Positions 19,848 through 27,969 of a stretch of DNA of 64,000 nucleotides are shown one piece after another (position 1 is the first letter of the stretch; each line of letters begins with the position of its first letter). The stretch is from Aquabacterium parvum (lineage in GTDB: Bacteria > Pseudomonadota > Gammaproteobacteria > Burkholderiales > Burkholderiaceae_C): the NCBI RefSeq assembly GCF_001447195.1, contig NZ_LFRI01000341.1, positions 186,001 through 250,000 of the forward strand, read 5' to 3'. The notes under the pieces were generated by a model that ran no database searches, was not told the DNA's origin, and worked only from the letters and a program-made list of their open reading frames with translations. Position numbers and translations under genes: made by a program.

Positions 19848-21335
19848 TCACTTCGAGCCTTCCGGCAGCTCGGCGACCAGCCGCAGCGAAACCGACAGTT
19901 CGTCAAGTTGGTAATGCGGCCGCACGAAAGCAACGGCGCGGTACGAACCCGGACGACCAGGGACTTCGCTGACTTCGACACTGGCTTCACGCAGGGGTTT
20001 TTGTGCGCGGATCTCCTGGGAGGCATCCTGCGCGTCCACCACGTACTGCATCAGCCAGTTGTGCAGGTAGCGCTCGACGTCCAGGGTGTTGGCAAAGCTG
20101 CCGACCTTGTCGCGCATCATGGCCTTCATGTAGTGCGCGATGCGGCAGACCGCGAACATGTACTGGAGTTGAGCAGACAGCGTGGCGTTGGCATTCGCAG
20201 CATCGCTGTCGTACTTGCGCGCCTTCTGGGCGGACTGCGCGCCAAAGAAGGCGGCGTAGTCGGTGTTCTTGCAATGGACCAGGGGGATGAAGCCCAGGTC
20301 GCTGAGCTCCTTCTCACGGCGATCGGTGATGGCCACTTCGGTCGGGCACTTCAGGGCCAGCTCACCGTCGTCGGTCTTGAAGGTGTGGGTCGGCAGGTCC
20401 TCGACCAGGCCGCCACCTTCGACACCACGGATGGCAGCGCACCAGCCGTAATGCTCGAAGGCATCGGTCAGGCGAGCACCCATGGCGTAGGCCGTGTTGA
20501 CCCACAGGTAGCGGCTGTGATCGCTGCCATCCACCTCTTCGACAAAGTTGAAGCCTTCGGTGCTGGTGCCTTCCTTCGGGTCATAGGGCAGACGGCCCAG
20601 GAAACGGGGCACGGTCAAGCCGACATAACGCGAGTCTTCCGACTCACGGAAAGACTTCCACTTGGCATAGTCAACCGTGTCGAACACCTTGGCCAGGTCG
20701 CGGGGGCGGCCCAACTCGGTGAACGATTCAAGCCCGAACAGTTCAGACGAGGCCGAAGAGATGAAGGGCGCATGGGCGGCGGCCGCCACATGCGACATCT
20801 GTTCGACGAAGTACATGTCTTCGGCACCACGGCCGATTTCGTAGTCACCGATGAGGGCACCAAAGGGTGCGCCGCCGAAGGTGCCGAACTCTTCTTCGTA
20901 GACCTTCTTGAACAACGCCGATTGGTCGAAGTCGATGGCGGTCTTGAAGTCCTTGACCATGTCCTTCTTGGTGGCATTGAGCAGCTTGATCTTCAGGCGC
21001 TCGCCGGTCGATGTTTGCTTGCACAGGTACTGCAAGCCCGTCCAGGTCGATTCGAGCTTCTGGAACTCAGGCGCGTGCATCACGGCGCTGAGCTGCGTCG
21101 AGATGAGGCGATCGATCTCGGCGATGCGGGCGTCAATGCTGGCCGACAGGTTGTCGGAGATGGTGACCGTGCCGGCCATGACCTCGCGCACCAGCTCGCC
21201 AATGATGTCCTTGGCACGGGCGTGCTCGACATCGGTCTTGGCGACCTTGCTGCGAGCGACGATGTCATCGAGCAGGCCGAGGCCTTCGGTGGAGGCGGCT
21301 TGCGGCTGGCCTTGGGGTTGCAGTTGGGCGCTCAT
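19848..21335 (-). CDS. tssC: Type VI secretion sheath large subunit TssC (VipB)
   Basis: This 495-residue protein is the large sheath subunit, with 'S-T-W-T-G-L-Q-Y-L' near 95, 'G-D-Y-E-I-G-R-G-A-E-D' near 163, 'F-L-G-R-L-P-Y-D-P' near 245 and the typical 'E-V-P-G-R-P-G-S-Y' C-terminal region. Its length is standard. It starts at ATG 21335, only four bases after the tssB stop codon, and forms the contractile sheath with TssB. Confidence 0.96.
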   Translation of the reverse strand: MSAQLQPQGQPQAASTEGLGLLDDIVARSKVAKTDVEHARAKDIIGELVREVMAGTVTISDNLSASIDARIAEIDRLISTQLSAVMHAPEFQKLESTWTGLQYLCKQTSTGERLKIKLLNATKKDMVKDFKTAIDFDQSALFKKVYEEEFGTFGGAPFGALIGDYEIGRGAEDMYFVEQMSHVAAAAHAPFISSASSELFGLESFTELGRPRDLAKVFDTVDYAKWKSFRESEDSRYVGLTVPRFLGRLPYDPKEGTSTEGFNFVEEVDGSDHSRYLWVNTAYAMGARLTDAFEHYGWCAAIRGVEGGGLVEDLPTHTFKTDDGELALKCPTEVAITDRREKELSDLGFIPLVHCKNTDYAAFFGAQSAQKARKYDSDAANANATLSAQLQYMFAVCRIAHYMKAMMRDKVGSFANTLDVERYLHNWLMQYVVDAQDASQEIRAQKPLREASVEVSEVPGRPGSYRAVAFVRPHYQLDELSVSLRLVAELPEGSK

Positions 21336-21339
21336 GGGG

Positions 21340-21858
21340 TCACTCCTTGTCCTGGCCTTGGGCGGCCTCGGCTTCGATGCGCTGACGTTGCTCGGTGTTG
21401 CTCAGGACCTCGGCCAGCGCGTCTTCGAGCTTTTCATTGCCAGCCAGCTTGTTGCGCAGGTCGGAGAGCTTGGTGCGGGCTTCGAGCAGTTTGCGAAGCG
21501 GGTCAACCTGTTGGACCACCGACTCGGGGCGGAAGTCATCCATGCTGTTGAACTGCAGGTTGACACCGAACTCGCCTTCACCCGCGAGCTTGTTGGGCAC
21601 GCGGAAGCTGGCACGTGGCGACATGCCGGCCATGACCTCGTCGAAGTTGTCCATGTCCACCTGGACAAAGGCACGGTCCTTGAGCTTGGGCAAAGGCTTG
21701 TCCGGATCAGCTTGGCCGGTGAAGTCACCCATCACGCCGACCACAAAAGGGATTTCCTTTTGCTCGATGGCATCACCCACCTCGACGTCGTAAGTGAGTT
21801 GCACACGCGGTGGACGCACGCGACCGAGTCGCTGTTGAACGCTGTCTTTCTTGGCCAT
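21340..21858 (-). CDS. tssB: Type VI secretion sheath small subunit TssB (VipA)
   Basis: This 172-residue protein starts M-A-K-K-D-S-V-Q and shows the TssB signature 'R-V-R-P-P-R-V-Q-L-T-Y-D-V' (about 13-26), 'V-G-V-M-G-D-F' (about 40-46) and the C-terminal helix 'L-S-D-L-R-N-K-L-A-G-N' that contacts TssC. It pairs with TssC in the sheath and follows a TPR lipoprotein gene on the same strand. Confidence 0.95.
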   Translation of the reverse strand: MAKKDSVQQRLGRVRPPRVQLTYDVEVGDAIEQKEIPFVVGVMGDFTGQADPDKPLPKLKDRAFVQVDMDNFDEVMAGMSPRASFRVPNKLAGEGEFGVNLQFNSMDDFRPESVVQQVDPLRKLLEARTKLSDLRNKLAGNEKLEDALAEVLSNTEQRQRIEAEAAQGQDKE

Positions 21859-21881
21859 GGCCGGACTCCTTGAAGGTGGAT

Positions 21882-22637
21882 TTACTGCAGTGCCCCAAAG
21901 GGGTTGTTCCGACCGGCTGGCGCCGGCGCGGGACGGGCCGCCGGAGCGGGCTTGGAAACAGTGGGAGCTTGCGTTGCCGGCGCCTTTGCCGGCGCTGCCA
22001 GCGCGGGTGCCACTGCAGGCGCTGCGCCATTCGTTGGGCGCGCAGCAGGGCTCACCGGAGGCCGAGGAGCACTCCGGCCGCTGCGCCGAGGGGCAGGCTC
22101 GGCCGAGGCGGCAGGCCCTGAAGCCGTGGGTGCCAGCAAGATGGGCTCACCCAATGCTTGGTGAATGACGCGCGCCACGCTTTCGGCCTCGCTGCGCGTG
22201 GAGCCGGTGACCTCGTTGGCTTTGCGAAGCTGATCCAGCGCCGAAGCACTCACGCGCAAGCCGCTGACCGCCAGGATGCTCTGAGCGGTGAGGTCGTTCA
22301 CGTCGCGTTGCAAGGCCTCGTGCGCCTGCGTGATGGCAGGACCGTACTGCCGGGCCTCGAAGTGGATCTGCGCCTTGCGCAACCAGGGTTGCTTGGCGGC
22401 CGGGTCAATTCGAGTGGCCTCGTCCAGCAGTTGCAGCGCCTGGTCGGTTTGACCCTGCTTCTGGGCCTTGTCGGCCGCGCTGAGGCTTTCGTCCAGCTTC
22501 TCCTGAACCAGTCGCTTCTCGACCTGAGGGTCCTTCGAACCCACGCTGGCACAACCCTGCAAGGTGGCCAAAAAAGCCACACTGACACCCATGAAAACCG
22601 CGGCGCTAAGCCGACGGCCTTGGCCCGTCCTGCTCAA
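21882..22637 (-). CDS. T6SS-associated TPR lipoprotein
   Basis: This 251-residue protein has a lipoprotein signal peptide (R-R at 8-9, hydrophobic core, lipobox L-Q-G-C with Cys29), tetratricopeptide-like helices at about 50-125 ('G-Q-T-D-Q-A-L-Q-L-L-D-E-A') and a 90-residue Ala/Pro-rich, probably disordered C-terminus. The start is a TTG at 22637 with AGGGAG upstream; the ATG at 22592 would remove the charged part of the signal. It heads the minus-strand T6SS arm. TPR proteins in this position occur in other betaproteobacterial T6SS loci; I cannot assign a standard symbol. Confidence 0.8.
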   Translation of the reverse strand: MSRTGQGRRLSAAVFMGVSVAFLATLQGCASVGSKDPQVEKRLVQEKLDESLSAADKAQKQGQTDQALQLLDEATRIDPAAKQPWLRKAQIHFEARQYGPAITQAHEALQRDVNDLTAQSILAVSGLRVSASALDQLRKANEVTGSTRSEAESVARVIHQALGEPILLAPTASGPAASAEPAPRRSGRSAPRPPVSPAARPTNGAAPAVAPALAAPAKAPATQAPTVSKPAPAARPAPAPAGRNNPFGALQ

Positions 22638-22903
22638 TCTGATGCTCCCTGTTTGGATCTGTGTTGTGACGCCGTGCCATCGGGGCGATCGGCCGTCATT
22701 GCGGCGGATTAGAGCCGAATTCGCGGAGGCCTCCAGCCCTCTTTCGGGGGTGATTTACAGACTCTTTCAACTGGTTTCATGTCCACCTCCCCTCTGCTGG
22801 GGGGATGCGGCACAGAACACCTTTCCTGATCCGTACACTGCACGCCCAAAAGCGGCGCCAACATCGACCGCACACATCCAAGGGATCAAAAGGGAAGGAC
22901 CCC
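22638..22903. promoter_or_regulatory. Divergent control region of the T6SS arms
   Basis: The 266 bases between the TPR-lipoprotein gene and tssJ must hold promoters for both T6SS arms. I see no convincing sigma-70 pair. A G/C inverted repeat (CTCCCC...GGGGGG, about 22788-22804) lies near the middle, and TACACT at 22834-22839 is a possible plus-strand -10 element without a good -35. Confidence 0.35.
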
Positions 22904-23614
22904 ATGCGCCACCTGCAGCGCAAGCATCGTCAATGCCGATCAGGGGTTCGCCGCGATGAGCGACTGGCTCTGAGCACCACCGCACGCAGCGTCTGCATGG
23001 CCTGCTTGTTGCTATCGCTCGGTGCTTGCGGCACTGCGCCCGGGCGCTTGCCGCCATCGGCCACCGAGGCGTCAGGCGTGAGCAGCTGGCTCGAGAAAGC
23101 GGGCGACAAGGCACTTGAGTTGACCGGCTTGAAAAAGCCCGAGGTGCCGGACAGCGCCCTGCCCGACCGCCGCATCACGTGGCGCCTGCACGCCAGCCCA
23201 TCGCTCAACACCTTGCCAGACGGACAGTCCCTGTCATTGCTGGTCCGCGTCTACCGACTTCGAGCACCCGACAGTTTCTTGCAGGCGCCAGCCGACACGT
23301 TCGGTGACCCGGCTCTCGAAAAGGAGCGCCTGGGCGACGACCTGGTGTCCGTGCGCGAAGTGCAACTGGTGCCAGGGCAACGTCACGAAGCCACGGACAA
23401 GCTGCCACGCGACATCGCTCACGTTGGCATCGTGGCCCTTTATCGCCAACCGGCGGCAGGCCGCTGGAGATACGCCTTCCCAGCCAACCAGGCCGAGATC
23501 ACAGGCATTGAAGTGGGCTTGCACGCCTGCGCCATGACCGTGCACACAGGCCAAGCCGTTGGCGTGTCAAGCGAGCGTGTGCGGTCTGCATCGGTCGCGT
23601 GCCCCGGTGCATGA
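22904..23614 (+). CDS. tssJ: Type VI secretion lipoprotein TssJ
   Basis: This 236-residue protein is the outer-membrane lipoprotein of the T6SS membrane complex. After a charged N-terminus of about 30 residues, a hydrophobic stretch ends in lipobox L-G-A-C (Cys42); the mature part has the TssJ beta-sandwich pattern 'L-L-V-R-V-Y-R-L' and a late 'H-V-G-I-V-A-L-Y-R' strand. GGGAAGGA precedes the ATG at 22904. The long region before the signal core is unusual, and a shorter in-frame start (ATG near codon 32) cannot be excluded. tssK follows 51 bases later. Confidence 0.9.
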   Translation: MRHLQRKHRQCRSGVRRDERLALSTTARSVCMACLLLSLGACGTAPGRLPPSATEASGVSSWLEKAGDKALELTGLKKPEVPDSALPDRRITWRLHASPSLNTLPDGQSLSLLVRVYRLRAPDSFLQAPADTFGDPALEKERLGDDLVSVREVQLVPGQRHEATDKLPRDIAHVGIVALYRQPAAGRWRYAFPANQAEITGIEVGLHACAMTVHTGQAVGVSSERVRSASVACPGA

Positions 23615-23665
23615 CGCCGTCCAGCCAACCTGCCGCCAACACATGCCATTTCCGGAGGTAAGCAC

Positions 23666-25021
23666 TTGATCCAGTCACCCAAAGTCCTGTGGGGAGAAGG
23701 CCTGTTCCTGAGGCCGCAACACTTCCAGCAGCAAGACGCCTACCACGAGTGGCGCCTGACGCAGGCCAGCCGCTCCCTGCACCCGCATGCCTGGGGTGTG
23801 CGCCACCTCAAGCTCGACTTGGATGCACTGCAAACGGGCGTGCTGCGCGTCCTGGAGTTGCAGGTTGTGATGCCCGACGGCGACATGATCCATGCTCCCT
23901 CCGAGGACGAATTGCCTCCCCCAGTGGTGCTGGGCTCGCTGCCATCGGCCCAGGACGGCAGCACCGTGACGTTTCACCTGGCCACAGCAGCGCTGCGCAG
24001 CCAAGGCAGCAACATGGCCGCCACCCAGCAAGAAGCTGACACGGCCGTTCGCTACCACCGTGCACCGGTTCAAGTCGCCGACCGCTACACCGACGCGGTC
24101 AGCGCCGAGTTGATGACGCTGCGTCGCTCGACCAAGTTGCTGCCGGACACCAGCGCTCGCGACCACCTGGTGAGCCTGCCGCTGGTGCGACTGCGTCGAA
24201 CGTCCGCCGGCAGCTTCGAGCTCGACGGTCGCTTCATGCCACCTTCGCTGCACATCCAGGCATCGCCCATGTTGACCCTGCACCTGCGCAGGCTCATGGA
24301 CGCGCTGCAAGCCAAGGTCGACGCCCTGTACGGCATGCACCGCGAGCCCAGCAAACACGTCATCGAGTTCAGATCGGGTGACATCGCCTCGTTCTGGCTG
24401 CTTCACACGGCCAGCACCGCGCTCGCGGGCCTGACCCACCTCGCCCGCAACCCGGGCTTTCACCCCGAGCGCCTGTTCGAGCGGCTCTTGGAGCTGGCGG
24501 GCTCCTTGATGACGTTCTCACGCAGCTTCACCCTGGCCGACCTGCCAACCTACGACCACGCTCAGCCCGGCCAGGCCTTTGTCAAACTCGATCAAGTCAT
24601 CCGCGAGTTGCTCGAAACGGTGATCTCCACGCGCAGTTTCGCCATCTCCCTGCACGAGGCCGCACCGTCTTTTCACCGTGGCCGCCTGGATTCCGAGCAA
24701 ATCACCCCCGGCACCCAGTTCTACCTGGGTGTCAGCGCATCGATGCCCCCGGCAGAGCTGGTGGAGATCGTGCCCCAGCGCTTCAAGGTGGGCGCACCGG
24801 ACGACGTGGACAAGCTCGTGCTGTCGGCCATGCCCGGCGTGCGCCTGACCCACGTGCCACAGGTGCCCGCCGCGGTGCCGGTTCGTCCTGGCAACTACTA
24901 TTTTTCGCTGGAGCCTCGTGGCGCGCTGTACGAGCGCATGCTGCAGGCCCAGTCGCTGACCCTCTACACGCCGACTGGCATCCAGGACCTGACCCTGGAG
25001 CTGGTGGCGATCAACGCCTGA
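23666..25021 (+). CDS. tssK: Type VI secretion baseplate protein TssK
   Basis: This 451-residue protein has the TssK N-terminal signature 'K-V-L-W-G-E-G-L-F-L-R-P-Q-H-F-Q-Q-Q-D' and the family's standard length. TssK trimers link the baseplate to TssL and TssM. The start is a TTG at 23666 with a strong GGAGG ribosome-binding site; there is no ATG near the beginning of the conserved region. tssL follows after ten bases. Confidence 0.95.
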   Translation: MIQSPKVLWGEGLFLRPQHFQQQDAYHEWRLTQASRSLHPHAWGVRHLKLDLDALQTGVLRVLELQVVMPDGDMIHAPSEDELPPPVVLGSLPSAQDGSTVTFHLATAALRSQGSNMAATQQEADTAVRYHRAPVQVADRYTDAVSAELMTLRRSTKLLPDTSARDHLVSLPLVRLRRTSAGSFELDGRFMPPSLHIQASPMLTLHLRRLMDALQAKVDALYGMHREPSKHVIEFRSGDIASFWLLHTASTALAGLTHLARNPGFHPERLFERLLELAGSLMTFSRSFTLADLPTYDHAQPGQAFVKLDQVIRELLETVISTRSFAISLHEAAPSFHRGRLDSEQITPGTQFYLGVSASMPPAELVEIVPQRFKVGAPDDVDKLVLSAMPGVRLTHVPQVPAAVPVRPGNYYFSLEPRGALYERMLQAQSLTLYTPTGIQDLTLELVAINA

Positions 25022-25031
25022 GCCCCTTCCC

Positions 25032-25838
25032 ATGAGTGCATCCGTTCATCCGCCCAGCTTGTTCGGCAGCAGCCAGCCGCCGCAAGGCACGCCAAATCAG
25101 GGTGCAGCCAGCGCGCAGTCCTCGGCGGCGACCGCGTCCTCGCGCCTGCTCGACCTGATGTACGACGGCTTCTACCTGCTGTTTTTGCTCAAGGGCAAAC
25201 ACGCACCGACGGACGCCGAGCTCTTCCGCGATCGTATCAAGCAGTTCCTGACCCAGTTCGAGCGGGGCGCGGGCAAACTCGGCGCCTCTGCTGAAGACAT
25301 CTACGCCTGCAAGTACGCTTTCTGCGCCACGGTGGATGAGGCCGTGCTGATGTCCTCGTTCAAGGTGCGTGAAAGTTGGCAACGCTTGCCCCTGCAGGTG
25401 CAGTTCTTTGGCGACCAACTGGCGGGTGAGCAGTTCTTCCTCAAGCTGGACGACATGCGCCAGCAAGGCGCGGCACGCCTGCAGGTGATGGAGGTCTACC
25501 AGATGTGCCTGCTGCTGGGCTTCCAAGGCAAGTACCTGATCGAAGGCAGCGAAAAGCTGGGCTACCTGACCGCCAGGCTGGGTGACGAGATCGCTCGCAT
25601 GCGCGGCAACTCGGCAGGGTTCGCTCCCCATTGGGCCGCGCCCGATCGCGTGCGACACCAACTGCGTCACCAGGTGCCTCTCTGGGCCATCGCCTCGCTG
25701 TTCGGCCTGATGGCTGCCCTGGCTTTCATCGGCTTGCGCTGGCAGCTCTCGGAACACACCCAGGCAACCTTGGGCGCCCACCATCACATCGTGCAACTGG
25801 CCCCGCAGTCGGCGCACATCACCATCACCCTGCCCTGA
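25032..25838 (+). CDS. tssL: Type VI secretion inner-membrane protein TssL (DotU/IcmH family)
   Basis: This 268-residue tail-anchored protein has the DotU/TssL cytoplasmic domain ('L-L-D-L-M-Y-D-G-F-Y', 'C-K-Y-A-F-C-A-T-V-D-E', 'E-V-Y-Q-M-C-L-L-L-G-F-Q-G-K-Y') and one C-terminal membrane helix at about 218-238. There is no peptidoglycan-binding extension. It is the last T6SS gene on this arm: the stop at 25838 abuts the stop of the convergent rarA gene, so the usual tssM partner is not here. Confidence 0.93.
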   Translation: MSASVHPPSLFGSSQPPQGTPNQGAASAQSSAATASSRLLDLMYDGFYLLFLLKGKHAPTDAELFRDRIKQFLTQFERGAGKLGASAEDIYACKYAFCATVDEAVLMSSFKVRESWQRLPLQVQFFGDQLAGEQFFLKLDDMRQQGAARLQVMEVYQMCLLLGFQGKYLIEGSEKLGYLTARLGDEIARMRGNSAGFAPHWAAPDRVRHQLRHQVPLWAIASLFGLMAALAFIGLRWQLSEHTQATLGAHHHIVQLAPQSAHITITLP

Positions 25839-27251
25839 TCAGTCTGCGTCTGGCAGGCCCGGTGCGTCGGGGCCTCCCGGCTCGCTGGCAACGTCCGGTG
25901 CGCGTGCGTCACCGGCGAGCTGGCGCAGGTGCCTGACCCGCTCACCGATTTTGATCTCCAGGCCACGCGGCACGGGCTGGTAGAAAGCCTGCGGCGACAT
26001 GCCATCCGGGAAGTAGCGCTCACCTGCCGCCACCGCCTCAGGCTCGTCGTGAGCGTAGCGGTATCCATCGCCATGGCCGAGTTGCTTCATCAGCTTGGTG
26101 GGGGCATTGCGCAGGTGCATGGGCACCGGCCGCGTGGTGTCTTGCTTGACCCAGGCACGCACCGCCTTGTAGGCCACGTAGGCGGCGTTGCTCTTGGGCG
26201 CAACGGCCAGGTAAATCACGCATTGGGCCAGCGTCAGTTCACCTTCGGGCGAGCCCAGTCGCTCATAGGTTTCCGAAGCATCCAACGCCATGCGCAGGGC
26301 TCGCGGATCCGCCAGGCCAATGTCTTCGCTGGCCATGCGCACCAGGCGCCGAGCGATGTAGCGTGGGTCCACCCCACCGTCAACCATGCGCACGAACCAG
26401 TACAGCGCTGCATCGGGGTCCGAACCCCGCACCGATTTGTGCAGCGCCGAGATGGTGTCGTAGAACTGATCCCCCCCCTTGTCGTAGCGACGCAGCTGTT
26501 CGCCCAGGGCTCGCTCCAGTTCCGGCTCGTCCAGCACGTCTCGCCCCTTGAGCATGCCGCACAAGGCTTCATAGGTGTTGAGCACGCGACGTGCGTCACC
26601 ATCTGCGTAAGCAATGAGGCGATCGCGCGCGGCTGCGGTCAACGAAGGACCCGACAGCGCCTCGCGCCCCTTCTCCAGCAGCTGCGCCATGGCTTCGTGG
26701 TCCATGGCGCGCAACACGTGCACGGTGGCGCGGGACAGCAGCGCGGCGTTGACCTCGAAAGACGGGTTCTCGGTCGTGGCACCGATGAAGGTGAACAACC
26801 CCGACTCGACATGCGGCAAGAAAGCATCTTGCTGAGCTTTGTTGAATCGGTGCACCTCGTCGACAAAAACGATGGTTCGCCGCCCGCTTCGCAGTGCGGC
26901 CTGAGCCTGCTCGACCGCCTCGCGGATGTCCTTGACACCTCCGAGCACCGCCGAAATCGCGATGAACTGGGCCTCGACCGTGCCCGCCATCAACCGGGCC
27001 AAGGTGGTCTTGCCAACACCTGGTGGGCCCCAGAGGATCATGGAGTGAGGCTGACCCGACTCGAAGGCAACCCGCAGGGGCTGCCCCTCGCCAAGCAGGT
27101 GGTCCTGCCCGATCACGTCGGCCAGCGAGCGAGGACGCAGGCGCTCAGCCAGCGGGGCATGGGGGGAGGCCTGGCCACGCCCCGCCAATGCGCTCTCAGC
27201 CACCGAGGACGGCGTTGGTTCGGGAAAGTCCAGAGACAAAGAGTCTTGCAT
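25839..27251 (-). CDS. rarA: Replication-associated recombination protein RarA (MgsA)
   Basis: This 470-residue AAA+ ATPase has Walker A G-P-P-G-V-G-K-T near 75, Walker B 'V-F-V-D-E-V-H-R-F' near 130, sensor 'G-A-T-T-E-N-P-S-F' near 160 and the C-terminal RarA tetramerisation domain. It acts at stalled replication forks. The gene is convergent with tssL with no spacing, marking the end of the T6SS block. Confidence 0.95.
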   Translation of the reverse strand: MQDSLSLDFPEPTPSSVAESALAGRGQASPHAPLAERLRPRSLADVIGQDHLLGEGQPLRVAFESGQPHSMILWGPPGVGKTTLARLMAGTVEAQFIAISAVLGGVKDIREAVEQAQAALRSGRRTIVFVDEVHRFNKAQQDAFLPHVESGLFTFIGATTENPSFEVNAALLSRATVHVLRAMDHEAMAQLLEKGREALSGPSLTAAARDRLIAYADGDARRVLNTYEALCGMLKGRDVLDEPELERALGEQLRRYDKGGDQFYDTISALHKSVRGSDPDAALYWFVRMVDGGVDPRYIARRLVRMASEDIGLADPRALRMALDASETYERLGSPEGELTLAQCVIYLAVAPKSNAAYVAYKAVRAWVKQDTTRPVPMHLRNAPTKLMKQLGHGDGYRYAHDEPEAVAAGERYFPDGMSPQAFYQPVPRGLEIKIGERVRHLRQLAGDARAPDVASEPGGPDAPGLPDAD

Positions 27252-27353
27252 GAGCGCAATTGTCGCGCGTGACCACGAGCGCAGGCAAAAGGCAGAGATG
27301 TGACGGTTTGATGAAGGTAAACACCGATTTGGACCGGGTGCGTCAGGCGCATG

Positions 27354-27415
27354 CTCGGCATTCCCGGCGCTCGTTCAGGTCGGCAGGACCTGAACCCACA
27401 ACGAGCAATGCTGAG
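27354..27415. ncRNA. Rod-like structured element (unknown)
   Basis: Three nested helices stack on one another: 27354-27362 with 27407-27415 (9 bp, one G-U on the plus strand), 27369-27375 with 27400-27406 (7 bp perfect) and 27376-27381 with 27387-27392 (6 bp perfect) closing a GGCAG loop, with a 6-base bulge and a 7-base A/C-rich bulge. Twenty-two pairs within 62 bases is far above chance expectation. There is no U-tract. It lies in the rarA-rhlE gap just before a short open frame whose ribosome-binding site (GAGGTG) touches the outer stem. Strand and function are not known. Confidence 0.5.
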
Positions 27416-27422
27416 GTGCCCC

Positions 27423-27557
27423 ATGTTGACATTGACCCTGCTGGCCCTGGTGGCCGTTCCCGTCGCCATCGACCTGGCCTTGCGTGGCCGCCATCAGACC
27501 ATCGAGCTGTCCATGGCGCGCTCTGCGGCGACGCTTGACAAATCGGCCTTGATGTAA
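27423..27557 (+). CDS. Possible small hydrophobic protein (44 aa)
   Basis: An open frame of 44 codons begins at ATG 27423 behind GAGGTG and encodes a hydrophobic N-terminus (L-T-L-T-L-L-A-L-V-A-V-P-V) followed by a basic, polar half. Its 3' end overlaps the predicted rhlE promoter. It could be a small membrane protein controlled by the preceding rod-like RNA element, or a chance frame. I have no homology evidence. Confidence 0.25.
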   Translation: MLTLTLLALVAVPVAIDLALRGRHQTIELSMARSAATLDKSALM

Positions 27558-27563
27558 GAAGAT
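27535..27563 (+). promoter_or_regulatory. Predicted rhlE promoter
   Basis: A consensus -35 TTGACA (27535-27540) is followed after 17 bases by GAAGAT (27558-27563), which keeps the important second A and last T of the -10 box. Transcription would begin at about 27570, exactly where a structured leader domain starts. Confidence 0.5.
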
Positions 27564-27570
27564 CCGCGAC

Positions 27571-27640
27571 TTGCCGATACCGGGGAAACCCGAGGAGCCC
27601 GGAACAACAGCCGGGACCTGATTTTTTCTTGGCTCGGCAG
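27571..27640 (+). promoter_or_regulatory. Structured 5' leader domain of rhlE with terminator-like arm
   Basis: An outer stem TGCCGA (27572-27577) / TCGGCA (27634-27639) encloses a hairpin CGGG-GAAA-CCCG (27581-27592, GNRA tetraloop) and a second hairpin CCCGG (27598-27602) / CCGGG (27611-27615), which is followed by a six-U run (27622-27627). The second arm plus U-run could act as an attenuator. It stands about 330 bases before the rhlE start codon. Confidence 0.55.
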
Positions 27641-27670
27641 TTCGTTCATCCCCTCTGACCTCTTTCAAGC

Positions 27671-27753
27671 CAGTTGGCTTGCGCCCACAGCGCAACACAG
27701 TCAACTGAAGCGAGGACGGCGCTCTCTCATCCGCAAGGACACACCAGAGCGCC
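27671..27753 (+). promoter_or_regulatory. Further hairpins in the rhlE leader
   Basis: CAGTTG (27671-27676) pairs with CAACTG (27702-27707) around an inner perfect stem TTGCGC / GCGCAA (27679-27684, 27690-27695), and GGCGCTCT (27718-27725) pairs with AGAGCGCC (27746-27753). The remaining ~215 bases to the start codon hold only weaker pairings. Confidence 0.45.
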
Positions 27754-27969
27754 CCTGTCGTGTCTTGAGTTTCGGTTGGCGGCGATGCCGTCGCTTTGAC
27801 CGACTCAACGTGACCCCGGCCCCACGGCAAGACCGTCGGCCGCCACGCAGTCCGGACACGTTCCCAGCGACTCACCATGTCCTGCCGCGCATTTGCGCCC
27901 GGCAGGCAGGCCCTGTTGTTGCCGCGCCAACTGCGCGGACGCGGGGCTGCTCTCTCTTTGGATGTCAAC

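Noticed and set aside
22788-22804. G/C inverted repeat as a terminator between T6SS arms
   Set aside because: It lies between divergent genes where no transcript should end, and has no U-run on either side.
27376-27406. tRNA T-arm-like string in the rarA-rhlE gap
   Set aside because: A GGTTCAGGT-like loop appears on the minus strand but no acceptor stem, D-arm or anticodon arm can be drawn; the same bases fit the long rod-like structure much better.
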